A stretch of DNA of 64,000 nucleotides from Climacium dendroides (lineage: Eukaryota; Streptophyta; Bryopsida; Hypnales; Climaciaceae). Position 1 is the first letter of the stretch. Each line of letters begins with the position of its first letter. Location of the stretch: contig OX467084.1 of assembly GCA_950106755.1 (NCBI GenBank), positions 36,459,213 through 36,523,212 on the forward strand, given 5' to 3'. Below the pieces are notes generated by a model. The model did not search any database. It worked only from the letters and a program-made list of their open reading frames with translations, and was not told the DNA's origin. A program made the translations under genes and the position numbers. Below are positions 12,614 through 24,125 of the stretch, piece by piece.

Positions 12614-13756
12614 AATCAAACAATTGATGTCAACAATTCCGCCTCCTGAAAATTCCAAAACCATTGACCCAATGAGATGCATAGTATTGATATGTGCTTT
12701 CATCATCAATACTGCAGTTCAAACCACGCTTGCAAGTTCTACAATTTCCACTGTTGCGAGAACAAGGACGTACAGCTCAAAAAACAGTAGAAAGTCGTTG
12801 CATCTAATTAAGTGCCTGCATGCCGTATGTGCAGCCTGCAAACCACAAAGAATCTAAATTGTCAATCATAATATTGTGAACGTACTCCTGCATTAGCTTG
12901 AAACGTCCATTATCCATATCATGAAATTGGCAAATTTCCACAATTTTGACTCTCTTCAGGCTTGAAACCTAAATCCATACCTGCCTTAGTTTTCAGAACC
13001 ATGCGCAATTTCATAAGTTTTGGCATCGTGAATCACACCCATTTAACAGAAGTTGATTCATCCAGAAGAATCACAGGATACGACAATTTGTGAATCAAAG
13101 GACAAGAGAGACAAGAGTTCATGAATCAAACCAATCGAACAAAATTGAAAATCTGCATCAAACTCACTTGCACAGAATTTTGAATGTAACATGTGCATCA
13201 AGCAGCCAAAATTGTTTCATACATTGCTATCACATGTACAGTAACTGCACACTAACATAATTCATACAGTTGCAATACTAACAAATTAAGTACCTTGATG
13301 TATGGAGTCTGATTGACCATGAAAAACATGTGCCTTGAAGAGTTCTCAGCCGCTAGATACCAATTAACGTGCGTTTCAATGTCAAAGGCAAGATTCAGCA
13401 GGCGTGATAATATGAACACATGAATGTGGTTCGAATGTACCTCAATTGGTGAGCATGAGGACTTGAGGAGTCCTGAATTTGTGAATGGGTGAGTGCGCTA
13501 GTGTGCCCTGTGCCGTTGCCAGTTGCCACAACCAAAATAAAAGTAAAACTACTTTTCAAATTTTTCAATTCATAAAAACTTCGAAATTGAATCCAAACGC
13601 CACAAAGCAAAGTCCGTGTGTGCACCCCTCCTTTCAAAGAGCATTCTGACGGTAACAACTCACCGTAACACTCTAACAAACAAAACAAACAAACCGCCTC
13701 ATCTAAGGTATACATTCTCCTCACGTCTCGGTTGATATGTCGAGCAGATTTATGGC
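12614..13756. other. Upstream region of the thioesterase gene
   Basis: This is non-repetitive DNA with mixed composition. It should hold the promoter and 5' UTR of the minus-strand thioesterase gene. No TATA box could be assigned with confidence. Reading frames on both strands here lack recognisable domains. Confidence 0.35.
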
Positions 13757-13775
13757 TATATATATATATATATAT
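13757..13775. repeat. (TA)n microsatellite
   Basis: A run of about nine TA units lies directly upstream of the point where RabA similarity begins, so it may mark the breakpoint of the truncated GTPase copy. Confidence 0.85.
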
Positions 13776-13789
13776 CACGTACACGCCTG

Positions 13790-14215
13790 TATCACCGGGG
13801 TGCCGTAGGTGCAATGTTGGTCTACGATATCACAAAGCAACCGTCATTCGATCATGAAATTACGTGCCAAGAATTTACTGCTTGAAGAGCTGAGAGTCCA
13901 CGGAGATGCCAACATCGTGATTATGTTAATTGGTAACTTAAGCAGCTTCAGGGAAGTTGACGCAGACCAAGCAAAAGAGTTTGCGGAGAAAGAAGGTCTG
14001 TCCTTGCTGGAGACGTCAGCCAGGGAGTCAACAAATGTGGAGACTGCATTCTAGCTACGTACACTGTACCGTCGGAAATCTACAACTGAAGATTGTTAGA
14101 AAGAAAGCTCTCATTAGTTACTGTACGTTGCTGATGAAGCTCAAGGAGGTTCGATCCTCACTCCTGCCTGGAACGATAATCGATCTTACAAACAACGATC
14201 GATCGATGTCATTCC
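13790..14215 (+). pseudogene. RabA-type small GTPase pseudogene, 5'-truncated
   Basis: Rab GTPases of the RabA/Rab11 group act in membrane trafficking. This copy begins inside the conserved YYRGAVGALLVYD region, read here as [15 protein letters not shown] (from 13790). It shifts frame after about 13858 and continues as [16 protein letters not shown], then [15 protein letters not shown] and STNVETAF. A stop (TAG, 14052-14054) stands where the family usually has Gln. Further frame changes are needed to follow KIVRKKAL and SSLLPGT. The N-terminal P-loop and switch regions are missing. The NKxD guanine-specificity motif is replaced by NLSSF, while the G5 ETSA motif is kept. No C-terminal Cys pair is seen. 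It is clearly non-functional as a GTPase; whether it arose as a retrocopy or a broken duplicate is unclear. Confidence 0.8.
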
Positions 14216-16284
14216 TAGCCTACCAAGAAACTAAGATGTTGCTCTCGAGAGTTCAATCCTTGAATCTTGGTGTCTCTAGCTTGATGAGGAGTTGTTAGAG
14301 TTCTGGACGTGATCCGAGAATGGGGGCGATTTGGCAAAGCGGGCTGACAACAGTTCTAGGACTTGGATGCCTCAGAATCGTGCATGCAGGGCCAGATCTG
14401 GAAACAAACAACACCGATAAGGCAGGTGAATTCAATTGTCAAATTAATGGGGGCGGTTCGTCGACAGTCGCACATGATCTCTGCCATTCGGGAATCAAAA
14501 GTAATTCAGATGTTACAGCATCTCATGCAGCCCTCCAAATATACCGATCCCCTGGTTTTGGGATGATAAGCAGTCAATTTTTTTAAGCTTATGTCAGCCC
14601 ATACCTTTACTTTCACGCACCAAATAAACCATATGGTAAAACCACCCATAACCGAACAAATACGCAACAGAATGGAGAAATTGATGGTTGGAAATCAGAA
14701 ACTCATGTTTGGAAATTAGTCTAGCCTCTCTTTAATTTCAGCCCCTCTGCTGATTGTTGATGGGGCTCTGGTTGGTAAGGGAGCCCACCCATTCCCGACC
14801 AAAGACCCATTCTCATCATATAGACTATACTCTTTCCAATCAGTAGGAGAAAGGCATGCCATTAATTATGGCACAATCTCCAATGCAGTTGTGGCGCATT
14901 ACGATTGGCTGCAGTCTTGGTTGATTTTGCAACCAACATGTGGTTGGAAATAGGAGGACCTATATGACAAGAATATGTTGAATAAAATCTTCAACTAAAA
15001 AATTCATAGTAATTATGTTTTGAGAAATAAAATTCTGAAAAATATGAAATCCTTCTAAACTCTATTTCTATACATGGGAAAATTTCTCCACTCAAGAAAA
15101 CAGCACTCCAAACTTAAGTGGCCAGAAATGGGTCAGCTCCCATAATGGTTGGTTTTACTATATTGGAATGGGTCACGAACCCCTCTTCAAGCTGTATTTT
15201 CTCTTAATTAGGATTAGCAAGCCATTATAATAAATGATAGCTCACTTTTTGCTTTTGCAAGTTGTGTGACTTGTGGTTCATTGGAAGTACATTTTAATGA
15301 GTTGTACTATTGAGGCCATCCCGTGCAAAGAGGACAGATCTCAGTTGAATGGAGGGTGGCAGGAGAAGCTCTTATTGAGGCCTATGCAAATGACTTGAAG
15401 ATTGATCGGCATATTCAAGTACAACACTCAATCGGAACACATGATACCGATGATCAAATACAACACTCAAGTGGAACACAGAAGAATGCACATAACTTGC
15501 TGTTACGTTTGAATGATTGATAATCGGAATCAGAGTCTAGCAGGATGCACACAGATATACACGTACAATTGATATACTGCAGATCTAGATCTAAAGGATG
15601 AACAGAGCAAGGTAGGTGAACAGATACTATAAAACTATCGACAACATTACATTGAGTCCCGGAGTTTGTGGTCACAGACAGAGCAGTGGGCTTGGCATGA
15701 TCGATTCTCTTTCCAATTATTCATTTACAGAGATGATGCCGTCCTCTACTGACAACACGTAGACTCTTAATGCACGGCATTGGGACTATACATTGAAAGA
15801 GGTTTTATGCATTTAGAGAGGCCACAAGCACAGGCCCACCTACTCTCAAACTCTCTTACTGCATGAGGTAGCAGCACTCATAACTGTCACCCCTAAAATC
15901 TTGGACAGTCTTGAGAGGTGAATAGATGTGATTACAAGGATGTACTACATCTGAATATCAAACCCTAGTGTCGGTATTAGGTGCATTTATAGTTGGCTCT
16001 TTCAAAATTCACAATGTATACTCATAGTGTTCAAATAATGCATTTAAAAGTGCATAGGAATTGTTTTTTCCTTGCTAGTAGGGTCCAATAATTTGTTGGA
16101 TGTGTATTAGTAGACATGTATCCAAAGCCCTTAAATTAACAATTATGGGTACAACTACTTTATTATACATTAAAGGAATTATGTGCAATAAGAGAGGTTC
16201 TACCTATACTATATTGTTGGTATTGTTGACATATGTATTGCAATGTCTTGCCTCAATCCATTGCTTTAATTTTTTGCTTAGATT

Positions 16285-16286
<2 letters not shown>
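14216..16286. other. Intergenic DNA, no supported gene
   Basis: Two overlapping open frames near 14320-14586 (+) have no recognisable motif. The composition is less AT-rich than the following region. A short near-duplicate, CAACACTCAA(T/G)(C/T)GGAACACA, occurs twice around 15422-15482. Nothing else stands out. Confidence 0.35.

Positions 16287-16348
<62 letters not shown>
16287..16348. repeat. (TA)31 microsatellite
   Basis: Sixty-two bases of pure TA dinucleotide. The open frame running through it on the + strand (TYR/ILE repeats) is an artefact. Confidence 0.95.
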
Positions 16349-16349
<1 letters not shown>

Positions 16350-17264
16350 CTTAGTTCATAGCAATAGATTGTTTAGTATGTGAGTGTAGTGTTCCTACTT
16401 TCATTTCCACAAAATGTCAATACAAGAGAGTTTTGTCGATGTGGCATGTTTTGATTAGTTAAGAAGAGGCAAATTAAAATTGATAATACTCAAGCGCTAC
16501 TTGCCTTATGCAAATTTTCAAGACATGAAGTACAAATTTCATTGGTGTAGTGGTCAAAAATTGGAGAAAAATCAAAGAAAAATCTCTCCTAGTACCAACC
16601 TATATTAATTTAGAGAGTATGGATCTATATAACATAATCTAAATGCACAAGACTTTGCCATTATGGCATGTTGTGATTGGTTAAGTAATCAAAGTAGTCA
16701 ACCAATTCAACTCTTCTACATTAATATTATGTCTGGTAATTATAAAATAGGCCAAGTCATCAAGAATAATCGCCCATCAATACCAACTTCACTGCCCACA
16801 ACTTGGGAAGTTGTAACCAACTATTATTCTTGATAATTTAGCTTGCTTCGCAATTGCCAAAAGGAGTCGACCCATTACCAATTGTCAATCCATTCTCACA
16901 ACTCACAACTCCTCCCCATTTTTAATCAACTTTATTGTAGGCGCCAATTAATATACAACACCGCTAATATGAGCAGTAGAAATGTCTAGGAGATGTATAT
17001 GGAAAAGCATAAAATGATCGCAACATATATATAGAAAGCCACTATGATCACCTATATCGGCTTTGTAAGCATCCTATGGTTGAAAATTGGTTTGCTTACA
17101 AATTGAGAATGGAACTAATAGATCATAATAATTTTGTTTTTGAGGGAATAAATGTTAAAAATTATGAATCCTTCTTAAATCTATTTCTCTACGTAGGAAA
17201 ATAATTTCCTCAACCTTGTCCATACTATAGATAGGCTAAATTGCTTAAGTAGTTGCAAATAGGG
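16349..17264. other. Intergenic AT-rich DNA
   Basis: No gene, tandem array or inverted repeat was recognised here. Confidence 0.4.
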
Positions 17265-17440
17265 CGTCATCTTGATTATGGTTGTCATACTGGACAAGTT
17301 ACTATTCATTTCTTGTCCTATATGACGAGTTACTATTCATCAAATGTACCTCTCAAATACATTTGATGAATAGTAACTCGTCCTACAGGACGAAAAATGA
17401 ATAGTAACTTGTTCAGTATGACAACCATGATCTTGATGAG
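17265..17440. mobile_element. Small hairpin element (MITE-like or MIR-like fold-back)
   Basis: Left arm 17265-17350 and right arm 17357-17440 are reverse complements with about 8 mismatches and a loop of only about 6-10 bases. Each arm contains two related half-units (GAC(A/G)AGTTACTATTCAT), so the structure has an internal near-duplication. There is no coding capacity. It could be a short fold-back MITE or a young hairpin small-RNA locus; the sequence alone does not decide. Confidence 0.7.
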
Positions 17441-18328
17441 GTAAACCAATGCATTACGGTTTGCTTTCCAATTCTATCAGTAGACCAACTCAATTCCATA
17501 ACTTAACTATGGGCCCAATTCCATCCAAAAACATCCAAATTTGTTCTTTTTATAACAAAATGAGAGCATTTTATGACAAAATCAGAAATTTTATGACAAC
17601 AAAGGGTAATGTGTCACTCCATCAATGGTGAATACTTAGTTCTTGACTTGGGCGGTTTAGGGTTGGTTAGGGAACAATCATGACTCTAGTCTATAGGCAG
17701 TTTTGTAATTTCAGGACAATATCACCAATATTTTTTTATAAACTTGGAAAGGAAATTTTCAAAATTCCTTCTAAATTTGATTACAAGCAAAATATTTCAA
17801 AAATTCACAAAAATTATAATTTAAATATAAAAATTACAAAAAATCTAATTTTAATTGGAAAATTATAATTCCACTTGGTTTTGATTTGTAAAACATGCAC
17901 ACATCTTTAAAAAAATATGTGCCCCTCTTGAAGTTGGCCCCAACATATTCAAATTGTAAATTAGGGTGGTCATAGGCTTGTCTACCTTAGTCCATTTTGT
18001 AGATGCAATGAATAGCATTGTACAACCACCTTGGCCAGCTAGTCTCTAGCAAAACTAGTATTGTCCAACATTCATAGAATTAGCTAAAATTTGCTTCATT
18101 GCTACTTAAAATTTTCACTAGGTAAGCTAATGTACATTGGCGAAAATCCTTGGAAAAAATAGATTTTAGCCAAGACTACAACAAACAATAGAATTTGAGT
18201 AGCCATTTGCAACTTCCTCCACATTGGAATTAGCATCTATTCAATCAATTTTATGTTATAGTACTCCCAATAATCCTTTAGAATTTACAAAGTCTTTTCT
18301 TTTCTATTTTTTTGCAAAGACAAATTGA
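17441..18328. other. Intergenic AT-rich DNA
   Basis: No gene or clear repeat was identified; short open frames at 17449-17868 are low-complexity. Confidence 0.4.
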
Positions 18329-18371
18329 CAACTTGAATGCAATATGAAGGTAGCATATTGCATTCAAGTTG
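18329..18371. repeat. Perfect 18-bp inverted repeat
   Basis: CAACTTGAATGCAATATG (18329-18346) and its exact reverse complement (18354-18371) are separated by 7 bases. It lies at the outer edge of the long inverted repeat starting at 18381, where subterminal hairpins of a transposon could occur. Confidence 0.8.
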
Positions 18372-18380
18372 AGGCACCAT

Positions 18381-19459
18381 TTGTCAACCATGCCCAGTAC
18401 CCAACCTCAAGGGTGCACTATTTCCAACCTTAGGCTAAAACTCAAGCTTGCAATGTGTGTTTTTTCATCCTTTTCAAGGTTGGGACTAATAATGTTATGA
18501 CACATGTCTCAAAATAGTGAGCAAGAAAGTAGGAAGTAGTGAGTAGCAAAGTAGACAGTTCTTGAATGATTGGAATTGGAAGGCTTTAGACATTGGCTAA
18601 TAGACAAGTGCACTTTTTGGCTCCCAAAATTTAGAGTACTTTCAGTTTTGGGAATAAAATTCTGAAAATTTTGCTACCCCCATATTTCCTATCTTCCTAC
18701 CTGCATGGAAAAATTTTCCACCACCTCATACTCTTTACCATCTGCTCCAAAATCACTTAAATGATCGACTACTGGTGCCTCAACCTTAAATTCCATAAAC
18801 TGGTTCTGGGATCACTGTTGCTGTGTGATCTACTGACATTTCCTGCACAAATTCTGGTCGAAATTTTAAGTATTTTCTGCTCAGGGTCCGTCGTGCTGAT
18901 GTAAGCCTCCAAGCTCAACTTATTCTGTGGACTGGACTTTGATTGTGAGTGATCGAGTGACTGCAATTGATTACTTACGCAAGCATGAAAGACGAATGGA
19001 TCGAAGAGAGGGGGACTCCCACAAAGACTTCGGTAGTAAGGTACTAGTCGATCATATAAGTGATTTTGGAGCAGATGGTAAAGAGTATGAGGTGGTGGAA
19101 ATTTTTCCCATGCAGATAGGAAGATAGGAAATATGGGGGTAGCAAAATTTTGCAGAATTTTATTCCCAAAACTGAAAGTACTCTGAATTTTGGGAGCCAA
19201 AAAGTGCACTTGTCCAATAGTCAATGTCTAGAGTCTTCCAATTCCAATCATTCAAGAATTGTCTACTTTGCCACTCACTATTTCCTACTTTCTTGCTCAT
19301 TACTTCCTACTTTCTTGCTCACTACTTTGGGACATATGTCATAACCTTATTAGTCCCAACCTTGAAAAGGACAAAAAATACACACATTGCAAACTTGAGT
19401 TCTAGCCTAAGGTTGGAAATAGTGCACCCTATAAGTTGGATAGTAGGTGTGGTTGACAA
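18381..19459. mobile_element. Long terminal inverted repeat element, arms about 400 bp
   Basis: Left arm 18381 to about 18785 is matched in reverse complement by about 19040 to 19459. Landmarks: GGGTGCACTATTTCCAACCT at the outer left and its complement at the outer right; AAGTGCACTTTTTGGCTCCC and its complement inside; TTACCATCTGCTCCAAAATC and its complement near the centre. The right arm has a small local duplication (TTTCCTACTTTCTTGCTCA twice). The 250-bp centre is GC-richer than the arms and unique in this window. No transposase is present. The organisation fits a non-autonomous element with long TIRs (Mutator-like or fold-back), possibly carrying a captured fragment. Clear target-site duplications were not found. 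Confidence 0.7.
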
Positions 19460-20020
19460 TTGGTCGCTTGGCCTTAGGAAAACTTATTGCATTTGATTCA
19501 GTACCTATGATTTTTTTTCCAAGTTTTTTAACATTAGAAATATGTTTCACACTCAAAACTACCCCCCCCCCCAAAAATAAAAAATAAAAAATAAAAAAAA
19601 TCCATATCTAATGATAAAACTTTAACCTCTAAACATCTAGAGTCTTTTCTATAAATCAAAATTTGAGAAAAATCATCATAGAGTATTATTTTGAAGAATA
19701 TTTTGAAATTCACATACTAATAAAAGTTGTAGATTTTGAGTTTTAGATTCCATCTATACGGTTAGATTTACCATTGCTATCATGAATGTTTTGTTATAAA
19801 ATTTTAAAAGAAAAATTTCAAAATTTCTTCAAGATTTGATTCTAAGCATAATATTATCATTTTTTTGAATGCAATTTGTTGGAATGAATTTGAAATGAAG
19901 TTCTCTTCACACAATGATTTTTTGAAATTTTCTTTTAAAAAAAATCTATGACCTCATTTTTGCAAATCTAATTTTAAACTAGTATCAATGCAATTTGGGC
20001 TTAGTCAACCATTTGACATA
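19460..20020. other. Intergenic AT-rich DNA
   Basis: Contains a C11 homopolymer (around 19562-19572) followed by A-rich units of the type AAAAATAAAAAAT. No gene was seen. Confidence 0.4.
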
Positions 20021-20190
20021 CTTCCACATTTGTAATTTTAGAAAAATTTGTACTCTAGCAACACCAAATCCAACCATTAAATAGGACAACAACTTGACAA
20101 AGTATCTCCAAAAATTAAGATGACTTTCATCCAAGTAGTAATGAGGATGGATGAAACTTGAGTTTCAATCTGTTAGTTGTCCACAAATTA
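20021..20190 (-). repeat. Dispersed repeat family 4, copy 1
   Basis: The reverse complement of this stretch matches 35235-35400. Shared words are ACTCAAGTTTCAT, GATGAAAGTCATCTTAATTT and TAATGGTTGGATTTGGT. The class is unknown. Confidence 0.55.
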
Positions 20191-20629
20191 AACGTTTAGA
20201 GTGCTTCCAGGTTAAAGAAGATTGTACACTAGGTACAAAGATCAAGCATAGGATAATTCTCTAAGTAGGACAAATTCAAAAAATTGCAAAATCTCAAGGA
20301 AATAGTTACTTTGACATTTTAAAAAATGAAATAGAATTCTTTTTACAAATATACATTAAATTTGGCCATTTTTGACTCTACAAAATACCAAATTATTTTG
20401 CAAGAGGGCCATATAATTATGTCCAATGAAAAAACCATACAGTGGTCAATTTCAGTCCATTTTTCAGGGACTCAAATTCAAATCTCCACCAATTATTTGC
20501 CTCATTATTTGCATGAATGTTAATTTTCATAGTGTTAGAGTTTTAAATGAAAAAGTTTTTAAGTAATATTTGAAAAATTAATCAAATTAGACAAATGATA
20601 AAATGGGGAGAAATTGAAAATAAAATACT

Positions 20630-21315
20630 ACGTGATTGCAAGAAAGACCGGTTCTATTTTGAGTCACATTCAAAGTGACAAAGTTGTTTTTTGTTAGAAC
20701 TTTTGGAAATAAGACCCAATGAACTTGAAATCTTTATTGGAGGTTGTTAACTTGATTATAATCATATACCTTATTTTTTAGAAATAAAAAATTATTTCAT
20801 ATTTAAAAGTCAATTTTGCTAATTTTTCACACTTTGAGATTTAGGGGGGTTTAGTATTGGAGAGTACCCAAAATTAATGATCTAAAGCTCAATTTTTTTA
20901 GTCTATTCCCACTTTAGAGGGATATCTATCTACCAAAAGAAATCTAAAAATAAAATATTTTATGGCCTCCATACTCATACAAATAGGGCTCCCTTGTATG
21001 TGTACTCTGAACATTGAAGATGGTTTCAACTTCTATTTTTTGGTGAAATGTGATGACTGAATCTGTACAATATTTGTTAATAATCCGTCTATCCTTAAGT
21101 TTGAGATGTTGTCTTTTTCTTTCAAATAGTATTTTTTCCATACTTGCAAGCAATCATAGGATTTGCAAGTTCCAATAATATTATTAGCCATTCATTTTTT
21201 TGATCAACGGCTAAAATTGTTTTATTTCAAAATACTTATTGTATTCATAGTATTGAGTGCAAAAACTGCAATTTTGGCAAAACACTACCAAAAATAATTG
21301 GTCTTTTTTGCAAGC
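20630..21315 (+). repeat. Dispersed repeat family 3, copy 2
   Basis: It is collinear with 5045-5775 over about 680 bp, with scattered substitutions and indels; the shared motifs are given in that entry. It has no coding capacity, and its ends are not sharply defined. Confidence 0.6.
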
Positions 21316-22239
21316 ACCCTACTTTGAGTAGGAATTGTAATTAGAAGTAAATTGAAAGTTAAAAAAACATATACATAAAAATACCCAACTAATTAGTAGA
21401 GTTAATCCTTATGCGCCCTAGTGCCTCAAATCTATCCTTCCAAAACTAAAAGGTTGCCATGTTTGATTATTATAATCTTTTCAATAATACAATCAAATCA
21501 TTTGTTCATTTTCCAATTGCTTTGGGCCTGTCTCCACTACTGATTTCTATATCCAATTTTTGTGAATCTTGCTTTGGGTGATAGCTCGAGTGATAGTTTG
21601 ATTGAAATGAGCCATGGGGAGGACACTCTCACTACATTTGAGGTACCCACGTGTGGAGGAGTGATTTTTTGATCCCCTACTTACTTTTGAATAAACTATA
21701 ATTTCATCCTAAAAATTTGAGCTTAGTTTAATAGTGACTAAAGGTTTCTATTGACAAAAATTTCGATTCCAAATAACATAAGATATATTGTCTAGAAAGG
21801 GTTGAAAAATGAACTAAAATGGCATGTTCTCTAACTAAAATATTTATAGAGCTCACATGAAGAGGACTATTGCATCAATATTCAACCAAAATAAACTTTC
21901 AATAGAAAGCTATTCTATAGAATTTCTTTTTCATTTTTCAAATTTTTTTCTTATATAATATAGAGGTGTGAAAGTTATTTTCAGCTTTATGGTGTATCTT
22001 TTTAAAAAAAATTTTATAACTAATTACTATTAGCATAAAAAATACCAATAATTCAAAATATAAACTTTTAAAGTAGTAAAATCTATCCATTATTATTTTT
22101 TTAAATTAAATTTTAAGATGTATTACATGTATTACTTTTTTTGCCGCACGTGGGTTGCTAAAACGTGGACAGTGTCCTCCCCGGGGAATGAGTTCAAAAG
22201 AATCTGGATTTTGATGAACATGCATTGGGTGCTCAAGGT
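21316..22239. other. Intergenic AT-rich DNA
   Basis: No gene was recognised. Two stretches around 21600-21660 and 22140-22190 contain related words (GAGGACACTCTC, CACGTGTGG and, inverted, CCGCACGTGGGTTG, GACAGTGTCCTCC), which suggests a degraded inverted-repeat element of about 560 bp. Confidence 0.35.
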
Positions 22240-22243
22240 TTAA

Positions 22244-23098
22244 AGGACCATTGTTCTTTCAAGGGAATTGGATTTTAGGCAAGTACCTACAATTTCAATT
22301 TTTGTCATAATTTTTGAAGTTTTTTTGAAGATAGAAAAATTGATTATTTTCATGATAATATAATTTTTTTTCAATTGGTTCCCGAAAACAAAAGTTATGC
22401 CCAAATATGCTCAAAATAGGGGAGACTAGGCAACAAAAAGAAATTTCAAAAATTTGAATTAATTTTTTTTCTCATAGATTATGTTTTTGTCTACATGGAA
22501 AGATTTGATTCATTTCATTTGGATAAGTGATGTGAAAGTTATAGACAATCTTGTTTTTTCAACAATCTAAGCATCTTCTCAAAAAAATAACTCATAGAAT
22601 TCATTTTTGAATGCAATTTTTATAATTTTTCGGAAAAAAAGTTCTAAATGGTTTAGTTTTTTTGCTAGAAAAATCTCACCATTAGTAATAATGCATTTTA
22701 ATTCCGTTTTAAGTCCATTTTAAAGTTATTAATAATAATTTTTAAATGAAAATTTAGTTTTTAAAAAAAATTCTTTTTTTCTTAGACACTCAATTCAATT
22801 ACCCACCATAAGGATTTAAACCTCAAATTTTTTTAGTGCAAAAAATTTAAGTTAAGAAGGTTCAAAATCAAATGATGTAGTCCCGCAATGTGTAAAAAAA
22901 CTTGTTTTCTTCACCTTAAATGTAAATATCTTGCAATTTGTACAATCAAAATTTATGAAATTTATTCCACACATTTCTATACTATTAAGGTGTAAGATCC
23001 TATAGTTAGATGTGCAAAAAAATAATTTTCAATTTTTACCTCTTTGCAATGACAGTTTTGAGTATTTTTTGGTAAAAAAAGCCTTGGTCCTTCAAGGA
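22244..23098 (+). mobile_element. TTAA-flanked MITE-like element, family 2 copy 1
   Basis: The right end reads GGTCCTTCAAGGA followed by TTAA (23099-23102). The left end is degraded, with TTAA at 22240-22243 followed by AGGACCATTG. The internal sequence matches 59575-61065 (same orientation) and 62705-63269 (reverse), for example GGGGAGACTAGGCAACAAAA. Its right half also resembles family 1, so the two families share one end. Confidence 0.6.
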
Positions 23099-23102
23099 TT
23101 AA

Positions 23103-23588
23103 AGCAAAGACAAGTTAGAACACTAACATAGTGGTAAGCACTCTAAAATAGGAAAAAACAATAAAATAATGAGATTTATAGTAAATTAGGTAGGTTTATT
23201 GTAAATTAGTATGGTTTGTACCAAAGTAGTGTTATTTACAATAAATTAGTGTAGCTATCAAATTTTAATGGATGAAATTTGGAAACTAGAGTGTTTAGTG
23301 TCAAAAATTAGGCTTTGGTGATCTTTCTTTCATAAGTGGAGTTTTTTGCTTGAGTTTTTGTTATGAGAAGGAATTCTTGTTTTTGAATGATACGAGATTA
23401 TGAATCACTAGAGTTCTTAGACAACTAAGGAAGTTAGATGGAGATTACGTTGTGAATTCATTGAATAGGTTTTCCATTTATTTGTGGGAATGATTTGAGT
23501 TCAAGATTAGAGTAGTTTTGGGGGGTGAGAATAGAAGCAACATCTTTGAAGGAGATTGAGAGCATCATAAGTTCATACCAAATTTGGT
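23103..23588. other. Intergenic DNA
   Basis: Near-duplicate phrases of the type GTAAATTAGTGTAG/GTAAATTAGGTAGG repeat three to four times around 23170-23250. No gene was seen. Confidence 0.4.
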
Positions 23589-24125
23589 GAGCAAATGCAA
23601 GGATAAGTCAAGCTTCCACTAAGCTTAGTTTTGGGCCATTTGAAAGAAAATTTAGGCAATGGCAGTTGTTTTGGGAGAGGAGGGTTTTATTGTTGCTTAG
23701 ATTGGAAGCAATGAGGCTCCAAGGAAGAAGATCTTCTTCCTGATTATGAACAATTTGAGACTTCAAATTTGATGAGCGAATGTAAAGCCAAGTCAAACTT
23801 CCAAAAAAATTGGTCTTGGTCCATTTGAAAGAAAATTGAGGAGTTGGTGATCATTTTTGTAGAGGAGGGTTTGTTGCCTTTAAATTGAGAATGACAACTT
23901 CAAGAAAGAAGATCTAGAGTTTCATGATTATTTTGAAGTTGAAATATGGCGAGTATGTGCAAGGCTGAGTTATGCTTTCAACAAGCCTAGACTTGGATTA
24001 TTTAAAGGAAAATTGAGGCAATGGTGGTTGTTTTAGTGGTGGGTGGTCTACTGTGGAATTTAAGTTCTTGCTTACTTGCAATGTTCAATAAACTAGGGAT
24101 GCAAAGGCAACATCTAAAATTTGTA
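23589..24125. repeat. Degenerate tandem repeat, three units of about 180 bp
   Basis: Units begin at about 23589 (GAGCAAATGCAAGG), 23774 (GAGCGAATGTAAAGCC) and 23951 (GAGTATGTGCAAGG). Each continues with a similar order of words: a CAAG(T/C)... stretch, TTTGAAAGAAAATT(T/G)AGG, a G-rich stretch and GAAGAAGATCT. The period is about 177-185 bp, within the range of plant satellite monomers, but only three diverged units are present. Confidence 0.6.

Noticed and set aside
12062..12857. + strand ORFs of 107 and 144 codons
   Set aside because: They are antisense shadows of thioesterase exon 1 and its upstream region.
14320..14586. 88-codon ORF downstream of the RabA pseudogene
   Set aside because: No similarity to the Rab C terminus or to any family I recognise; overlapping frames are equally open.
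16100..16354. 84-codon ORF ending in Tyr-Ile repeats
   Set aside because: The repeat part is translation of the TA microsatellite.
18769..19224. 151-codon minus-strand ORF
   Set aside because: It runs from the unique centre into one arm of the inverted repeat, has no recognisable domain, and its length is plausible by chance.
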